In this document: one piece after another, positions 32,768-43,700 of the stretch
Numbering within the stretch: position 1 is the first letter of the stretch
How the letters are laid out: every line of letters starts with the position of its first letter
Assembly: GCA_902603095.1 (NCBI GenBank)
Contig: CACKTS010000006.1
Location: 1-58,628 of the forward strand
Direction: 5' to 3'
Source of the DNA: an uncultured Alphaproteobacteria bacterium
Lineage (GTDB): Bacteria > Pseudomonadota > Alphaproteobacteria > HIMB59 > GCA-002718135
DNA: 58,628 bases
Notes under the pieces: generated by a model
Database searches by the model: none
What the model was told of the DNA's origin: nothing
What the model saw: the letters and a program-made list of their open reading frames with translations, nothing else
Program-made: the position numbers and the translations under genes

Positions 32768-33516
32768 AATTCTATTTCCAAACCATCATAAGCTGGTTCA
32801 ACATTTTGAGGACATTTAGATATTAACTCCTTTTGATCAAGAAGAGCTGTCATATGAGTAAATAAAGTTTTTTTTGGTTTTAAATATTTAATATAATCTA
32901 GTATTTGATTAAAACCTGCATGAGATGGGTGTGGATCATATCTTAATAATCCAACAATCCACAAATCTAAATTTTTTAATTTTTCTATATCTGAATTATA
33001 AAATTTTTTTAAGTCAGTAGAATATGCAAATTTACCAATCTTATAAGTTTGAACATCTATAGATCCGTGATTATGTTTAAAAGTTTCTATATGTGTATCA
33101 TGAAAATTAAATGAATTATTGAGTTCTATAATTTTCATAAAAGGTAAATAATCTTTTTCGCCTTTAAATATATATTTATAACACAGTTCCATTTCTGATT
33201 TCATATCATTTGGCATATATGCAGGTATTATTTTATTATTAATTAAAGACATGGCCCTCATATCTGGTAAACCAGATGTATGGTCTGAATGTACATGTGT
33301 ATATAGAACAGCATCAATATTGGTACATTTTGCTTCATAGAGCTGATTTCTAAGATCTGGACTAGTATCAATTAGAATATTTTTATTATTAACCTTTACT
33401 AGTATAGATGATCTAGTTCTGTGATTTTTTGGATCGTTTATATCAATATTTCCATTTTTACCCCATGCTAAAGGAGAGCCAAATGATCCTCCACAACCCA
33501 AAATCCTAACTTTCAT
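32764..33516 (-). CDS. metallo-beta-lactamase-fold hydrolase, PhnP-like
   Basis: This 250-residue protein has the metal motif THVHSDHTSG (H74, H76, D78, H79), an early RILGCGGSFGSP and a late HPSHAGFNQ with further ligands. It belongs to the branch that includes PhnP cyclic phosphodiesterase and alphaproteobacterial proteins encoded next to tatD and metG. It most likely cleaves a phosphodiester, but the substrate is unknown. It follows tatD by 5 bp in the core operon. Confidence 0.85.
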   Translation of the reverse strand: MKVRILGCGGSFGSPLAWGKNGNIDINDPKNHRTRSSILVKVNNKNILIDTSPDLRNQLYEAKCTNIDAVLYTHVHSDHTSGLPDMRAMSLINNKIIPAYMPNDMKSEMELCYKYIFKGEKDYLPFMKIIELNNSFNFHDTHIETFKHNHGSIDVQTYKIGKFAYSTDLKKFYNSDIEKLKNLDLWIVGLLRYDPHPSHAGFNQILDYIKYLKPKKTLFTHMTALLDQKELISKCPQNVEPAYDGLEIEL

Positions 33517-33521
33517 TTAAT

Positions 33522-34298
33522 TTAATTATCTTTTTTTGCTTTAGAAAACAATTTGTAAAAATTATTATCTGTTAATTCAGAAAAATCATCTAGATTCATA
33601 GAATAAAATTTAGCTAGGTATTCTGCGATAAATTTAACATGAAAGGGTTCATTTACTTTTCCACGCATAGGAACTGGTGATAAATAAGGGCTATCAGTTT
33701 CTATAAGTAGTAGTTCAAGTGATGCTTTGGAGATTACTTCCCTTAAATCAAAAGCATTTTTGAAAGTTACAATGCCAGATAATGAAATATAATAATTATT
33801 TTCTAAACAAAAATCTAATAATTCTTTAGATCCTGTAAAGCAATGAAATACAACTTTTAACTTATCATTATTAAATTTTTTTAAAATTTCTACTATTTCT
33901 TTTTCAGAGTTTCTTTGATGTATTATAATTGGTAGATCAAATAGCTTAGATGCTTCAATATGTGACTCAAAAATTTCTATCTGTTTTTCTTTAAATTCAG
34001 TTGAATGATAATAATCTAAACCAGTTTCTCCTAAAGCAATTAATTGTGGATTAATTATTTGTTTTTCAAGATCTTCAAATGATAAAATAGATTCATTATT
34101 TATTTCCTGAGGATGAATTCCATAAGATATAAAAATATTTTTAAAATCCTTAATTATATCTAGATGATTTTCAAATTCTTGTGGCTTAGTATTTATTGAA
34201 AGTAATTTAGATACACCACTATTTTTACATCTTTTTATAATATTTAATAAATCATTTCTTAAATTTGAAAAATTTAAATGACAATGTGAATCAATCAC
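33522..34298 (-). CDS. tatD: TatD-family metal-dependent deoxyribonuclease
   Basis: This 258-residue TIM-barrel nuclease has IDSHCHLNF (metal His pair), LGETGLDYYHS (Glu), HQRNSEKEI, FHCFTGSKELLDF and ETDSPYLSPVPMRGKVNEP. The full set of TatD metal ligands is present. It is a 3'-5' exonuclease for DNA and RNA quality control. Its ATG overlaps the metG stop by 4 bp, as in many alphaproteobacteria. Confidence 0.92.
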   Translation of the reverse strand: MIDSHCHLNFSNLRNDLLNIIKRCKNSGVSKLLSINTKPQEFENHLDIIKDFKNIFISYGIHPQEINNESILSFEDLEKQIINPQLIALGETGLDYYHSTEFKEKQIEIFESHIEASKLFDLPIIIHQRNSEKEIVEILKKFNNDKLKVVFHCFTGSKELLDFCLENNYYISLSGIVTFKNAFDLREVISKASLELLLIETDSPYLSPVPMRGKVNEPFHVKFIAEYLAKFYSMNLDDFSELTDNNFYKLFSKAKKDN

Positions 34299-35812
34299 AG
34301 TTCAATACGTGGAAAAATTGGACTGGGTTTATTTAATTTTAAGTGATCAGGAAAAAAATTGTTTATATTTTCAAAATTCAAATTTTCTATTGATAGATTA
34401 TAAATTTTTAAAATATTTTTTATACTAGATGGTATTATTGGAAATAAAAGTACTGAACATCTAATTGTAAGAATAGTTACTGTATACAAAACATCTCTCA
34501 TTCTTTCTTGATTTGTATTTTTAAGAGACCAAGGTGCCTCAGTATCAACATAAGCATTCACTTCTGATAAATATTCAAAAATATTCTTTAAAGCTCTATC
34601 TATTTGAAATAAGTTCATATGAGTAAGATAATTATCAAAGTTTCTTTTAAATAATTCTAGCAACTTTTCATCATTTTGATTAAATTTTTTAGGTTTTAAT
34701 ACTTTTGATTCTGAATTTTTAACTATAAAAGATGAAATTCGTTGAATTAAATTACCTAAATTATTTGATAAATCAGCATTTACTCTTAGGGCTATTGAAT
34801 CTTTTGAAAAATCACCATCATTACCAAATGGAACTTCTCTAAATAGAAAGAATCTTATCTGATCTAATCCATATTGGTTGATGATATCATAAGGATTTAT
34901 TATATTTCCTAAAGATTTTGATATTTTTTGACCTTCATTAGTCCACCAACCATGAGCAAATATTTTTTTTGGCGGCTTTAGATCCGCAGCCATTAAAAAA
35001 GCAGGCCAATATACTGCATGAAACCTTAATATATCCTTGCCTACAACATGAATTCCTGGCCAAAAATTTTGGAAATTTTGATTATCTTGGTCAGGATAAT
35101 TTATTGCAGTTAAATAATTGCAAAGTGCATCTATCCATACATACATTACATGATTATCTTCTTCAGGGACTTTTATACCCCATTTAAAAGTAGTTCTTGA
35201 TATTGATAGATCTTTTAAACCACCTTTAATAAAACTCAGAACTTCATTGTAACGTGATTTTGGTAAAATTGAGTCTTGATTTTTCTCATAATATTTTATT
35301 AATTTATCTTCCCAAGATGATAATCTGAAAAAAAAACTTTCTTCTTTAACCCATTCAACAGGTGATCCTGAAGGAGCGATAAATGAATCATTAACTTTAT
35401 TTAATTCATTTTCTAAATAAAAAGCTTCATCTCGAATTGAATACCATCCTTCATAATTAGATAAATATATTTGATTATTATCTTTAAGTTTATTCCATAG
35501 AAATTGAGCAGCTTTCTTATGTCTATTTTCAGTTGTTCTGATAAAATCATCTATGTCACAACCTAAAAATGGTATTAGATCTCTGAAACTTTTTGACATT
35601 TCATCTACAAAACTTTGAGTATCTTGATTTTTTAAATTAGAAGCTTTTTCTACTTTTTGACCATGTTCATCTGTTCCAGTTAAAAAAAAAGTTTCTTCAC
35701 CTTTGAGTTTATTAAATCTAGACAATATATCGCATGCTATAGTTGTATAAGCATGACCTATGTGAGGTACATCATTTACATAATATATTGGAGTTGTAAC
35801 ATAAAAAGTCAT
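34295..35812 (-). CDS. metG: methionyl-tRNA synthetase
   Basis: This 505-residue class I synthetase charges tRNA-Met. The HIGH motif is PHIGHAYTTI near residues 16-25, and the KMSKS motif reads KISKSLGN near 300. It is the short bacterial form without the C-terminal tRNA-binding (EMAP) domain. It sits between holB and tatD; the 5-bp gap to holB and the 4-bp overlap with tatD show one operon. Confidence 0.95.
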   Translation of the reverse strand: MTFYVTTPIYYVNDVPHIGHAYTTIACDILSRFNKLKGEETFFLTGTDEHGQKVEKASNLKNQDTQSFVDEMSKSFRDLIPFLGCDIDDFIRTTENRHKKAAQFLWNKLKDNNQIYLSNYEGWYSIRDEAFYLENELNKVNDSFIAPSGSPVEWVKEESFFFRLSSWEDKLIKYYEKNQDSILPKSRYNEVLSFIKGGLKDLSISRTTFKWGIKVPEEDNHVMYVWIDALCNYLTAINYPDQDNQNFQNFWPGIHVVGKDILRFHAVYWPAFLMAADLKPPKKIFAHGWWTNEGQKISKSLGNIINPYDIINQYGLDQIRFFLFREVPFGNDGDFSKDSIALRVNADLSNNLGNLIQRISSFIVKNSESKVLKPKKFNQNDEKLLELFKRNFDNYLTHMNLFQIDRALKNIFEYLSEVNAYVDTEAPWSLKNTNQERMRDVLYTVTILTIRCSVLLFPIIPSSIKNILKIYNLSIENLNFENINNFFPDHLKLNKPSPIFPRIEL

Positions 35813-35817
35813 TATCT

Positions 35818-36804
35818 TTACCTTTCAGAAAAAAAATTAATCATAAAGATTTTTTTATCTAAATTTAAAGTGAATAAATCATTTTCATTTTTAATCAAGT
35901 ATTCTAATTTTTTATTAATTGATTCAAAAGATACATTATCTGATATATCAATAATTTTTTTAATATTTGAAGATAAAAAATAATCAAAAATATTTACACC
36001 ATATTTTATTTTAATAATTGTAATAAGAATAAATTTTAGAAGAGATAAATATATTTTTAATTTCTCATTATCAAATTTTGTAAGTACATCTAATAAATAA
36101 ATATTATTATCAGAAAAAATATTTAAATCAGATACTGATTTTATTAGTCTATCAAATATTTCTAATATTTCTTTGAAGTTATATTCAGTAGACAATCCTG
36201 GAGAGCCATTAGTTATATCAAAAAGAAATTTTATTGTCTCATCATCTGTAATGTTATTTGAAATCAATATTTCACTAAAATCAGAAAAATTGTGAGTTGG
36301 TAAATTAATTTTTAAACATCTTGATTTAATAGAAGGTAATAATAATGATGGTTGATGAGATATTAAAAAAAAATATGTATTTTTTTTTGGTTCTTCAAGA
36401 ATTTTTAGTAAGGAATTAGCAGCATTAGAATTTAAATTATCAGCACTATCAATAATAATAAATTTTGCAAGATTTTCAATTTGAGATGTTTCTCTAGAAA
36501 AAAAATTAATATTTCTAACTTGATCTATAGTTATAAAATTCTTAATTTTATTAGTTTTTAAATCTATTTCTTTTTTTAAAACTTTAATATTTGAATGAGT
36601 GTTATTTTTCAATAAAGATAAATGGTGTTTAATATTTTCTTTGTTTGTTGAATAGATTAAATATTCTTTAATTAAATTTGTGACAAAAAAATATTTACCA
36701 ATACCTTTATTTCCAGAAATTAATATAGAATTATTTAAAGTATCATTTTTTAAATTATTAAAAATATAATTAAACTGATCATTATATCCTATAACAATAT
36801 TCAT
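35818..36804 (-). CDS. holB: DNA polymerase III delta' subunit
   Basis: This 328-residue clamp-loader subunit is recognised by an AAA+ domain with a P-loop-like GNKGIGKYFF (about 30-39). It has the internal block IIDSADNLNSNAANSLLKIL followed by EEPKKNTYFFLISH, highly conserved in delta'. The SRC motif is present in IKSRCLKINL. The zinc module (four cysteines) found in many delta' proteins is absent. It overlaps tmk by 4 bp, the usual alphaproteobacterial order. Confidence 0.9.
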   Translation of the reverse strand: MNIVIGYNDQFNYIFNNLKNDTLNNSILISGNKGIGKYFFVTNLIKEYLIYSTNKENIKHHLSLLKNNTHSNIKVLKKEIDLKTNKIKNFITIDQVRNINFFSRETSQIENLAKFIIIDSADNLNSNAANSLLKILEEPKKNTYFFLISHQPSLLLPSIKSRCLKINLPTHNFSDFSEILISNNITDDETIKFLFDITNGSPGLSTEYNFKEILEIFDRLIKSVSDLNIFSDNNIYLLDVLTKFDNEKLKIYLSLLKFILITIIKIKYGVNIFDYFLSSNIKKIIDISDNVSFESINKKLEYLIKNENDLFTLNLDKKIFMINFFSER

Positions 36805-37418
36805 ATTAAAAAATTAAGATGATTAATTATTTTTTTATGAATATAAGTGATTGACTTAGAAGCATCAATATTAATAAATCTTTTATTATTTGATATAATT
36901 GTATAGCCTTTATTTACATCATCATGAAACTTTTTATCTAATTTGTCATATTTGTTTTTAGATTTTCTTAATTTTAATCTTTTCAAAATATTTGTAGTAG
37001 AAAGTTTAAATAAAAAAGTTTTTTTAGGTAAAAAATTGTTAAGTAAATCTTTATGTAACTTAATTGTATTTTTAATTCCATATTTATTAACATATCCTTG
37101 ATAAACAAAAGTTGAATCAGCAAATCTATCTGAAATAACAATTTTGCCCTTTTCAATTGCTGGCTTAATAACTTGATTAATATGATGAGATCTTGCAGCC
37201 ATGAGCATTAAGATTTCTTCTTCAATGCTTATATTTGAATTTTTTCTTAAAATTAAACTTCTTAATGATTCAGCTAAATGAGTACCACCTGGTTCTCTAG
37301 TAATAAGATATGGAATTTTTTGATTTTTAAGAAATTTTTCTAACAATTTTATTTGAGATGATTTACCGCTAGCTTCAGGTCCTTCAAAGGTTAAAAAAAA
37401 TCCTTTTTTTTTATTCAT
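36801..37418 (-). CDS. tmk: thymidylate kinase
   Basis: This 205-residue enzyme phosphorylates dTMP to dTDP. The P-loop is FEGPEASGKSSQIK (about 12-25), the substrate-binding TREPGGTHLAESLR follows, and the DRFADSTFVYQG block contains the DRY/DRF-type motif. The LID region (KLRKSKNKYDKLDKKF) is basic and lacks the usual long arginine cluster. It overlaps dacA by 8 bp and holB by 4 bp. Confidence 0.94.
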   Translation of the reverse strand: MNKKKGFFLTFEGPEASGKSSQIKLLEKFLKNQKIPYLITREPGGTHLAESLRSLILRKNSNISIEEEILMLMAARSHHINQVIKPAIEKGKIVISDRFADSTFVYQGYVNKYGIKNTIKLHKDLLNNFLPKKTFLFKLSTTNILKRLKLRKSKNKYDKLDKKFHDDVNKGYTIISNNKRFINIDASKSITYIHKKIINHLNFLI

Positions 37419-38544
37419 CTAAACTTGTACCAAAAATTAAATATTTAATAGCTGCAAATATCTTTAAAATTGGATTTATTTGGTTAACATCTGTTTCAGC
37501 TACTAAATCTACTTCTATATTTGGTTTTCCTTCAATTGTAATTGTTAATTTCCCCAAAACATCATTTTTTTTGAAAGGAGCTTCAATTGGTCTAGAATAT
37601 TCTATTGATGATTTTAATAATTGAATTTGGTCAAAAGAAAGAGTTGAAATTATTTTTTTTGAAGAAACTAAATTAATACGTGGTTTGTTGCCAAGCCAAA
37701 CATCTGCTTCAACAATGATTTCCCCTTCATCTATTAGTTTTTTTTGACTTGTTTGAGTAAATGCCCAATTTATTAGATTGGAAGCTTCATTCATTCTTGA
37801 TCTTGAACTATTTGTTCCATTTATAACTAAAGTTATTCTTCTTTTATCTCTTTTTGCTGTTGCTGCAATACCCCAGCCAGATGCTTTTGTGAAACCTGTT
37901 TTTAAACCATCAGCTCCTGTTAATGAATTTAATAATTTATTTCTATTAGGTTGCTTAATGTCATTGTATGTAAATTCTTTTTCTTGAAAATATAAATATA
38001 AATTAGGAAAATCTCTTATTATTGAATTTGATAAAATAGCTAAATCTTTAACAGTAGAATAATGGTTTTTTTCAGGCCATCCTGATGAATTAATAAAATT
38101 AGTATTAGTCATACCTATTCTATTTGCATATACATTCATCAATTTTGCAAAATCCTCTTCTGTTCCAGCTAGACATTCTGCTAATGCAATTGAAGCATCA
38201 TTTCCCGATTGAATTATTATACCTTTTAATAACTCATCTATTGTAACTTTATCATCAATTTCAAGAAATGTTCTTGATCCACCCATTTTATAAGCTTTTG
38301 CAGAAACATTACATTCATTCTCAATTGATAAGTCTGAGTTTTTTATTCTATCAAAAGCTGCATATACAGTCATAATTTTAGTCATAGAAGCAGGTGGGGT
38401 TTTTGAATTAGAATTTTTTTCAAATAAAATTTCATTTGTATCATAATCCATTACAATTGCCTGATCAGCTTTGGTATCGATAGCAAAAGAAGTTTTGCAA
38501 AATATTAAAATAAATAATGTAAAAATAAGATAATAGTGATTCAT
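37411..38544 (-). CDS. dacA: D-alanyl-D-alanine carboxypeptidase (penicillin-binding protein)
   Basis: This 377-residue periplasmic enzyme trims peptidoglycan stem peptides. The signal peptide covers about 1-21 (ending TSFA). Active-site motifs are S53-M-T-K56 (ASMTKIMT), SGN near 112 (IQSGNDASIAL), and KTG near 214 (DGLKTGFTKASG). A C-terminal beta domain (about 275-350) and an end helix suit a PBP5/6-type anchor. It follows the rlpA gene and begins a run of overlapping genes that leads to the MBL hydrolase gene. Confidence 0.92.
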   Translation of the reverse strand: MNHYYLIFTLFILIFCKTSFAIDTKADQAIVMDYDTNEILFEKNSNSKTPPASMTKIMTVYAAFDRIKNSDLSIENECNVSAKAYKMGGSRTFLEIDDKVTIDELLKGIIIQSGNDASIALAECLAGTEEDFAKLMNVYANRIGMTNTNFINSSGWPEKNHYSTVKDLAILSNSIIRDFPNLYLYFQEKEFTYNDIKQPNRNKLLNSLTGADGLKTGFTKASGWGIAATAKRDKRRITLVINGTNSSRSRMNEASNLINWAFTQTSQKKLIDEGEIIVEADVWLGNKPRINLVSSKKIISTLSFDQIQLLKSSIEYSRPIEAPFKKNDVLGKLTITIEGKPNIEVDLVAETDVNQINPILKIFAAIKYLIFGTSLDE

Positions 38545-38583
38545 AATTAATTTATTTAATTTTAAAATATGTTTTAAGTAAGG

Positions 38584-39519
38584 TTATTCTAAAATTAATT
38601 CAGTATCCTTATAACCTTTGGAGATAAATGTCGAAACTAATTTATTTGCAAAATGATTATCTAATGGACCAATAATTAATTTATAATAATTATCTATATT
38701 TTCTGAAGTATATTTTTCATTGATTTCTAATTCTTTAATAATATTTTGAATTTCTTGATAATTTTCAAAATTATTTACATGTAAATATACGTTAAGATTT
38801 TTTATTTCCTCAAGGCCTAATTCGATTGGTGGTTCAAATACTTCTATTTCAGATAAATCATCTGAATTATTATCAATATTTGATATAGATACCTGCTCAG
38901 TAGGTGCAGATTCTACTGTGTTATTAAAATTAATATCATTTATTGACATAGATACATTTTTCCATTGTTTACTTGGATCTGACAATATTTCAACCTTAGC
39001 TTTAGTAATTTTATTTTTGTAGAAACGTAAAAGTTGTGCAACCTTTCTAGAAACTTGAATAATAGAAGCATTGTCATCATGTCTATCAATAACTTTAATT
39101 GTTAAAGATAATCCATTTTCTAAATTTGTTATTTTCACAATACTCGGTAAAGGTAAGGTTTTATGCCTGCCTAATAATTCTGTTACTTTGTTTACATCAT
39201 TATTAGCAGTTATTTTATTATGAAGTTCTTTGTCATAGTATGTTGCTAAACCTACTTCTGCATAGGTATAATTCTCTTCAGGAATATATTTAACTCCTTC
39301 AATATAATATGGGTCACCAATGAAATAAAAAATTTTATTATCAATTTTTTCATTTTTTTTATTTTTGATATTCGATTCTTTTATTTTAGTAATATTTTTA
39401 TTAGTTTTTTCTTCAATTATATCTTTAGTATTTTCAATTTGATTCAAAACTTTATCTTTTGATATTTGTTCACAAGAAAGTAAAATAAAAAAAAGTAAAC
39501 TAATTATTAATTTTATCAC
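38584..39519 (-). CDS. rlpA: RlpA-like septal lipoprotein with SPOR-type C-terminus
   Basis: This 311-residue lipoprotein has a lipobox ending LLSC with Cys16. The central double-psi beta-barrel contains VGLATYYDKELHNKITANND and LPLPSIVKITNLENGLSLTI followed by VIDRHDD. Residues about 235-311 look like a SPOR repeat that binds denuded septal glycan. RlpA is a lytic transglycosylase acting on glycan strands lacking stem peptides, which suits its place between mltB and dacA. The start is GTG at 39519, with agga about 7 bases upstream, inside the end of mltB. Residues for transglycosylase activity (Glu/Asp-His) are partly altered (GLATYYD versus the usual ASWYG), so activity is less sure. Confidence 0.82.
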   Translation of the reverse strand: MIKLIISLLFFILLSCEQISKDKVLNQIENTKDIIEEKTNKNITKIKESNIKNKKNEKIDNKIFYFIGDPYYIEGVKYIPEENYTYAEVGLATYYDKELHNKITANNDVNKVTELLGRHKTLPLPSIVKITNLENGLSLTIKVIDRHDDNASIIQVSRKVAQLLRFYKNKITKAKVEILSDPSKQWKNVSMSINDINFNNTVESAPTEQVSISNIDNNSDDLSEIEVFEPPIELGLEEIKNLNVYLHVNNFENYQEIQNIIKELEINEKYTSENIDNYYKLIIGPLDNHFANKLVSTFISKGYKDTELILE

Positions 39520-40534
39520 TAAGTAATCCTATTGATATTGCATAATATGATGAGCAATTATAATACAAGATATTTTTATAATTTGGATAAACTAAAAACA
39601 TTCTACCTTCAAGACCATCAGGAGCTACTAAACGTGCCTCAAGATCAGATCTTTGAGGAAGTTTGGTATTATTAACAGATCTAAAACCTAATTTAGACCA
39701 TTCTGGTAAAGTTTTTGATATTGATCTTCTTTTGACTGCCCCGCACCCTTTTGGATTTTTTTGTTCTAATGAGGAATATAAAGTCTTAATATTTTCTGGA
39801 GGTAGAACTTCTCTACCCCATGTACTATCTAAAGACCAAGGATTCTTATCTATAGATGTTAAATAATTTGCTGTACTTGCAAAAGCATCAGCATAACTAT
39901 TCCATATATCAATTCCTCCTCCATCCCAATCATATGCACTTTCTATGAATGTTGTTGGTATCATTTGTGTCATTCCAACAGCACCACCCCAACTTCCAAT
40001 TAATTGTCCTGATGGAACTAAATTATCATCAAGAATTTTAAGAGCTGCAAATAACTGCTTTCTATAAAAGTTACTTCTTCTTCTATCAAAGGCAAGAGTT
40101 GTTACAGCAGTTATTGTATCAATTTTACCTTGATTTCTTCCATAAAAACTTTCCATACCTAAAACTGCTATAATAAATCTTTGTTGAATTCCAAAATGAT
40201 TAGATATTTCAGATAAAAGACCTTCATATTCTTTTAAAATATTTTTACCTGCAATTATTCTTGATTTATCAACTCTATAATACAAGTATTCTTTAAGAGT
40301 TATTGTAGATTCAGGCTGACATCTATCTCTTAATATAATTTTTTTTTGAGGTTTTACATCTGAAAGATGTGCATTTATTGTTTGAACACTAATCCCACTA
40401 TTTATAGCTTCATTTTTTACATCTTCTAACCAATTAGTCCATTCTGCTTCAGTAGGCATTGATGGTTTCTCACAAGCTTTTAGGTTTAAGGCAAAGAAGA
40501 ATATTATAATAATAAAAAAATATTTAAGAAACAT
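39500..40534 (-). CDS. mltB: membrane-bound lytic murein transglycosylase B
   Basis: This 344-residue enzyme cleaves glycan strands of peptidoglycan. The signal region ends LKAC, a lipobox with Cys21. The catalytic Glu is in AVLGMESFYGRNQGK, followed by LAFDRRRSNFYRKQL and GSWGGAVGMTQMIPTTF, all MltB hallmarks. Later YDWDGGGIDIWNSYADAFAS is also typical. The terminal 20 bp overlap the rlpA start. It opens the cell-wall and replication run that continues to the MBL hydrolase gene. Confidence 0.93.
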   Translation of the reverse strand: MFLKYFFIIIIFFFALNLKACEKPSMPTEAEWTNWLEDVKNEAINSGISVQTINAHLSDVKPQKKIILRDRCQPESTITLKEYLYYRVDKSRIIAGKNILKEYEGLLSEISNHFGIQQRFIIAVLGMESFYGRNQGKIDTITAVTTLAFDRRRSNFYRKQLFAALKILDDNLVPSGQLIGSWGGAVGMTQMIPTTFIESAYDWDGGGIDIWNSYADAFASTANYLTSIDKNPWSLDSTWGREVLPPENIKTLYSSLEQKNPKGCGAVKRRSISKTLPEWSKLGFRSVNNTKLPQRSDLEARLVAPDGLEGRMFLVYPNYKNILYYNCSSYYAISIGLLSDKINN

Positions 40535-40630
40535 TAAATCAAAATAACAAATTTTTTTAAATTCGTATATTTTAATATCCTTTATATTTTGACTTTAAAA
40601 TAATTAAAAGTATAACAAATCCCACAAAAC

Positions 40631-40720
40631 GGAGAGATGGCTGAGCGGTTGAAAGCACCGGTCTTGAAAACCGGCAAGGTGGCAACACCTTCCAGAGTTC
40701 GAATCTCTGTCTCTCCGCCA
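40631..40720 (+). tRNA. tRNA-Ser(TGA)
   Basis: The 90-base gene folds as a class II tRNA. The acceptor stem GGAGAGA (40631-40637) pairs with TCTCTCC, followed by discriminator G and encoded CCA (40718-40720). The anticodon stem ACCGG/CCGGC-type flanks loop CTTGAAA, giving anticodon TGA, and the long variable arm marks serine. The T-loop TTCGAAT is standard. Confidence 0.96.
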
Positions 40721-40737
40721 ACAAAATATATTGAGAG

Positions 40738-43700
40738 TTATTTTATCTGATTTAAGATTTTCTTAGCTAAGTCAAATCTACTTGTATTTAATTGCCCCTT
40801 AAAATCATAAAATATTTTCTGATCTGGTCTTAAAGTAAATTGACTATGTCTATTCATTGATAAATCCAATAACTTTTGAGGATTTTTTGGATTATTTTTA
40901 TAAAAACCAATTACTACACCTTTTCTACTAAATTCAAATTGCTCAATATTAAATTCAATACACAATATTTTTATCTCGATTAAATTGAATAAATTATTTA
41001 ATTCTCTAGGTATTGGCCCAAACCTATCTCTTAACTCGATTATTAAGTTTGACAACTCTTCATTATCAGTAACACTGGATATTCTTTTATATATTGAAAG
41101 CCTTAAATCTAAATCATCAATATAATCATCTGGGATAAATATTTCTTCAGGAATTTTAATTGTTGGATAAAATATTTTTTTGACAGAATTATCATTAGAT
41201 ATTTTTTGTTTTTGAAACATTATTTCTTCCTCTAACATTTGATGATAAAGTTCTGTTCCAATTTCTCTAATAAATCCACTTTGCTCTTCACCGATTATTG
41301 ATCCACCTCCCCTCATATTTAGATCTTGAGAAGCAATATTAAATCCAGCACCTAAAGAGTCTGCTGAATTAATTATTGAAAGTCTTTTTTTACCATTATC
41401 CTTAAGTTCATTTTCTTTGTATGTAATGTAAGCGTAACCTCTTTTTGATGAACGACCTACTCTACCCTTTAGTTGGTAAAGAGATGCTAGAGAAAATAAA
41501 TTCGACCTATAAACAATAATAGTATTAACGTGTGGTAAGTCTAATCCATTTTCAATGATATTAGTACTTACCATTAGAGGCACTTCTTGATTATAAAATT
41601 TAGAAATTCTACTTTCTAACAATGAAGGTGCTAATTGACCGTGAGTTACTACATATTTAATTTCAGGAAGATATTCTTTTAAAAAAATTTCAATAAAAGG
41701 AATATCTTTTTTTCTTGGGGTTACAAAATAGACCCCATTTCTTCTTCCATAAACTTCTCTTTTAATTGCTTCTTTGATAGTTATTTCATCAAATTTAGAA
41801 ACATAACTTCTTACAGCTAATCTTTCAAAGGGCGCAGTTAAAATGAGACTTAAATCCCTTACCCCAGACAAGGACATTGAAAGAGTTCTGGGGATAGGAG
41901 TTGCGGATAATGCTAATACATGAGCGTTTGGAGCTATCTCTTTGAATTTTTCTTTTTGTAATGTTCCTAATTTTTGCTCTTCATCATAAATAATTAATCC
42001 TAAATTTTTGAAAATTAGCTTATCACTTAACAGTGCATGTGTTCCAATAAGAATGTCAATTTTACCTTCAGCACATTCATTGAAAATCTCTTTTTTTTCT
42101 TTTTGTTTTATTAGGCGTGAAATTTCAGCAATATTAATATTAAATAATTTAAATCTTTTTAAAAAATTATCATAATGTTGTCTTGATAAAAGAGTAGTTG
42201 GCACAAAAACAATTGACTGAATATTAGATTTTGCTGCAAGAAATAATGCTCTAATTATTACTTCAGTCTTACCAAAAGCAACATCACCTACAATAAGTCT
42301 ATCACTTGGCGTTCCACTTCCAAAATCATTTATTACATCATTAATGGCACTTAATTGATCATCAGTTTCAACGTAAGGAAATGTACTACAAAACTTATCA
42401 TATTCGGTATTACCGATATTAATAGGAAGTGATTTTGATTGTAATCTTTTTGTGGCAATTTTAATTAATTTTTTTGATGCATCTCTTATTTTTTGTTTAG
42501 CTTCAGCTTTTCTTTTTTGCCAACTTGCTGCTCCTAATTTGTCTAGATTTATAGTATTTTCATCCTCTTCATCACCATACTTTGTAATATAATTAAGATT
42601 TTCGACAGGTAGAAAGAGTTTTTGAGTGTCTGCAAACTCAAGCTCTAAACAATCATGAATAGAATCATTTAATTCTATTTTTTTAATATTATTAAACTTA
42701 CATATGCCATATTCTGAATGCACTAGTAATGAACCTTGAGATAATTTATTTAACTCTTCAAAAAGGAATTTCTTTTTTTGATCTTTTTTTATCGACTTAA
42801 CAGCCAGAGAGTATCCAAAAATAGATTTTTCATTAATAAAAATAATATTATTTAATTCAAACGAATCTTCAATTTCTAAGACTGTTATATGGATTTTTTT
42901 CTCAGTTAAGTTTGATAAATTATCAATTTCAAAAGGTGAAATTGCAATGTTTTCATTTAAAATTTTATAAACTTTTTCCAATGATCCTGAAGAATTACAA
43001 CAAATAATAATTGTTTTACTATTTGAATTAATGTCAAAAAATTTTCTTATAAAATTAAAATCAATTTTCTCTCTAATTGAGGATAAATTATTTATTTTTT
43101 TTAAATTAGTTGGAATTTCACCTTCATTATTAAATAATGATAATTTTGTAACTGTAAATTTAGTAAAGATTCGATCAAAATAATCCTTATTTATAAATAG
43201 ATAATGTGGCTTTAGAAAAAATGAGTCTTTTGAGTTATTTCTTGCATCAAAGTAATCATTTAAGTTCTCAGTTCTTTCATTAAACAACTCAATAATATCA
43301 TTATGAATTAATATTTGACTATTTTCACAATAATCGAATAATGTTTCTAAATTATCATAAAATAAGGGAAGAAATTGTTCACCGCCAGAAGGAACGATTC
43401 CTGAAGAAAACAATTCATACGTTTGACTCTTTCTATAATTTTGAAATATAGATCTGAACTCAGATCTAAATTTTTCTATCTTTATTTTATCTATAATTAA
43501 TTCACTACTCGGATTAAGTGTAAAAGATTCTATTTTAGACTCTTTAAGTCTTTTTTGTGATATTGGATCAAATTCAAAAATAGAGTCAATTTCATCATCA
43601 AATAAATCTATTCTAATTGGTTTATCAAAGTGTGGAAGAAAAATATCAATTATTGAGCCTCTTATCGCAAATTCTGATTTATCTCTTACTAATGAATTTC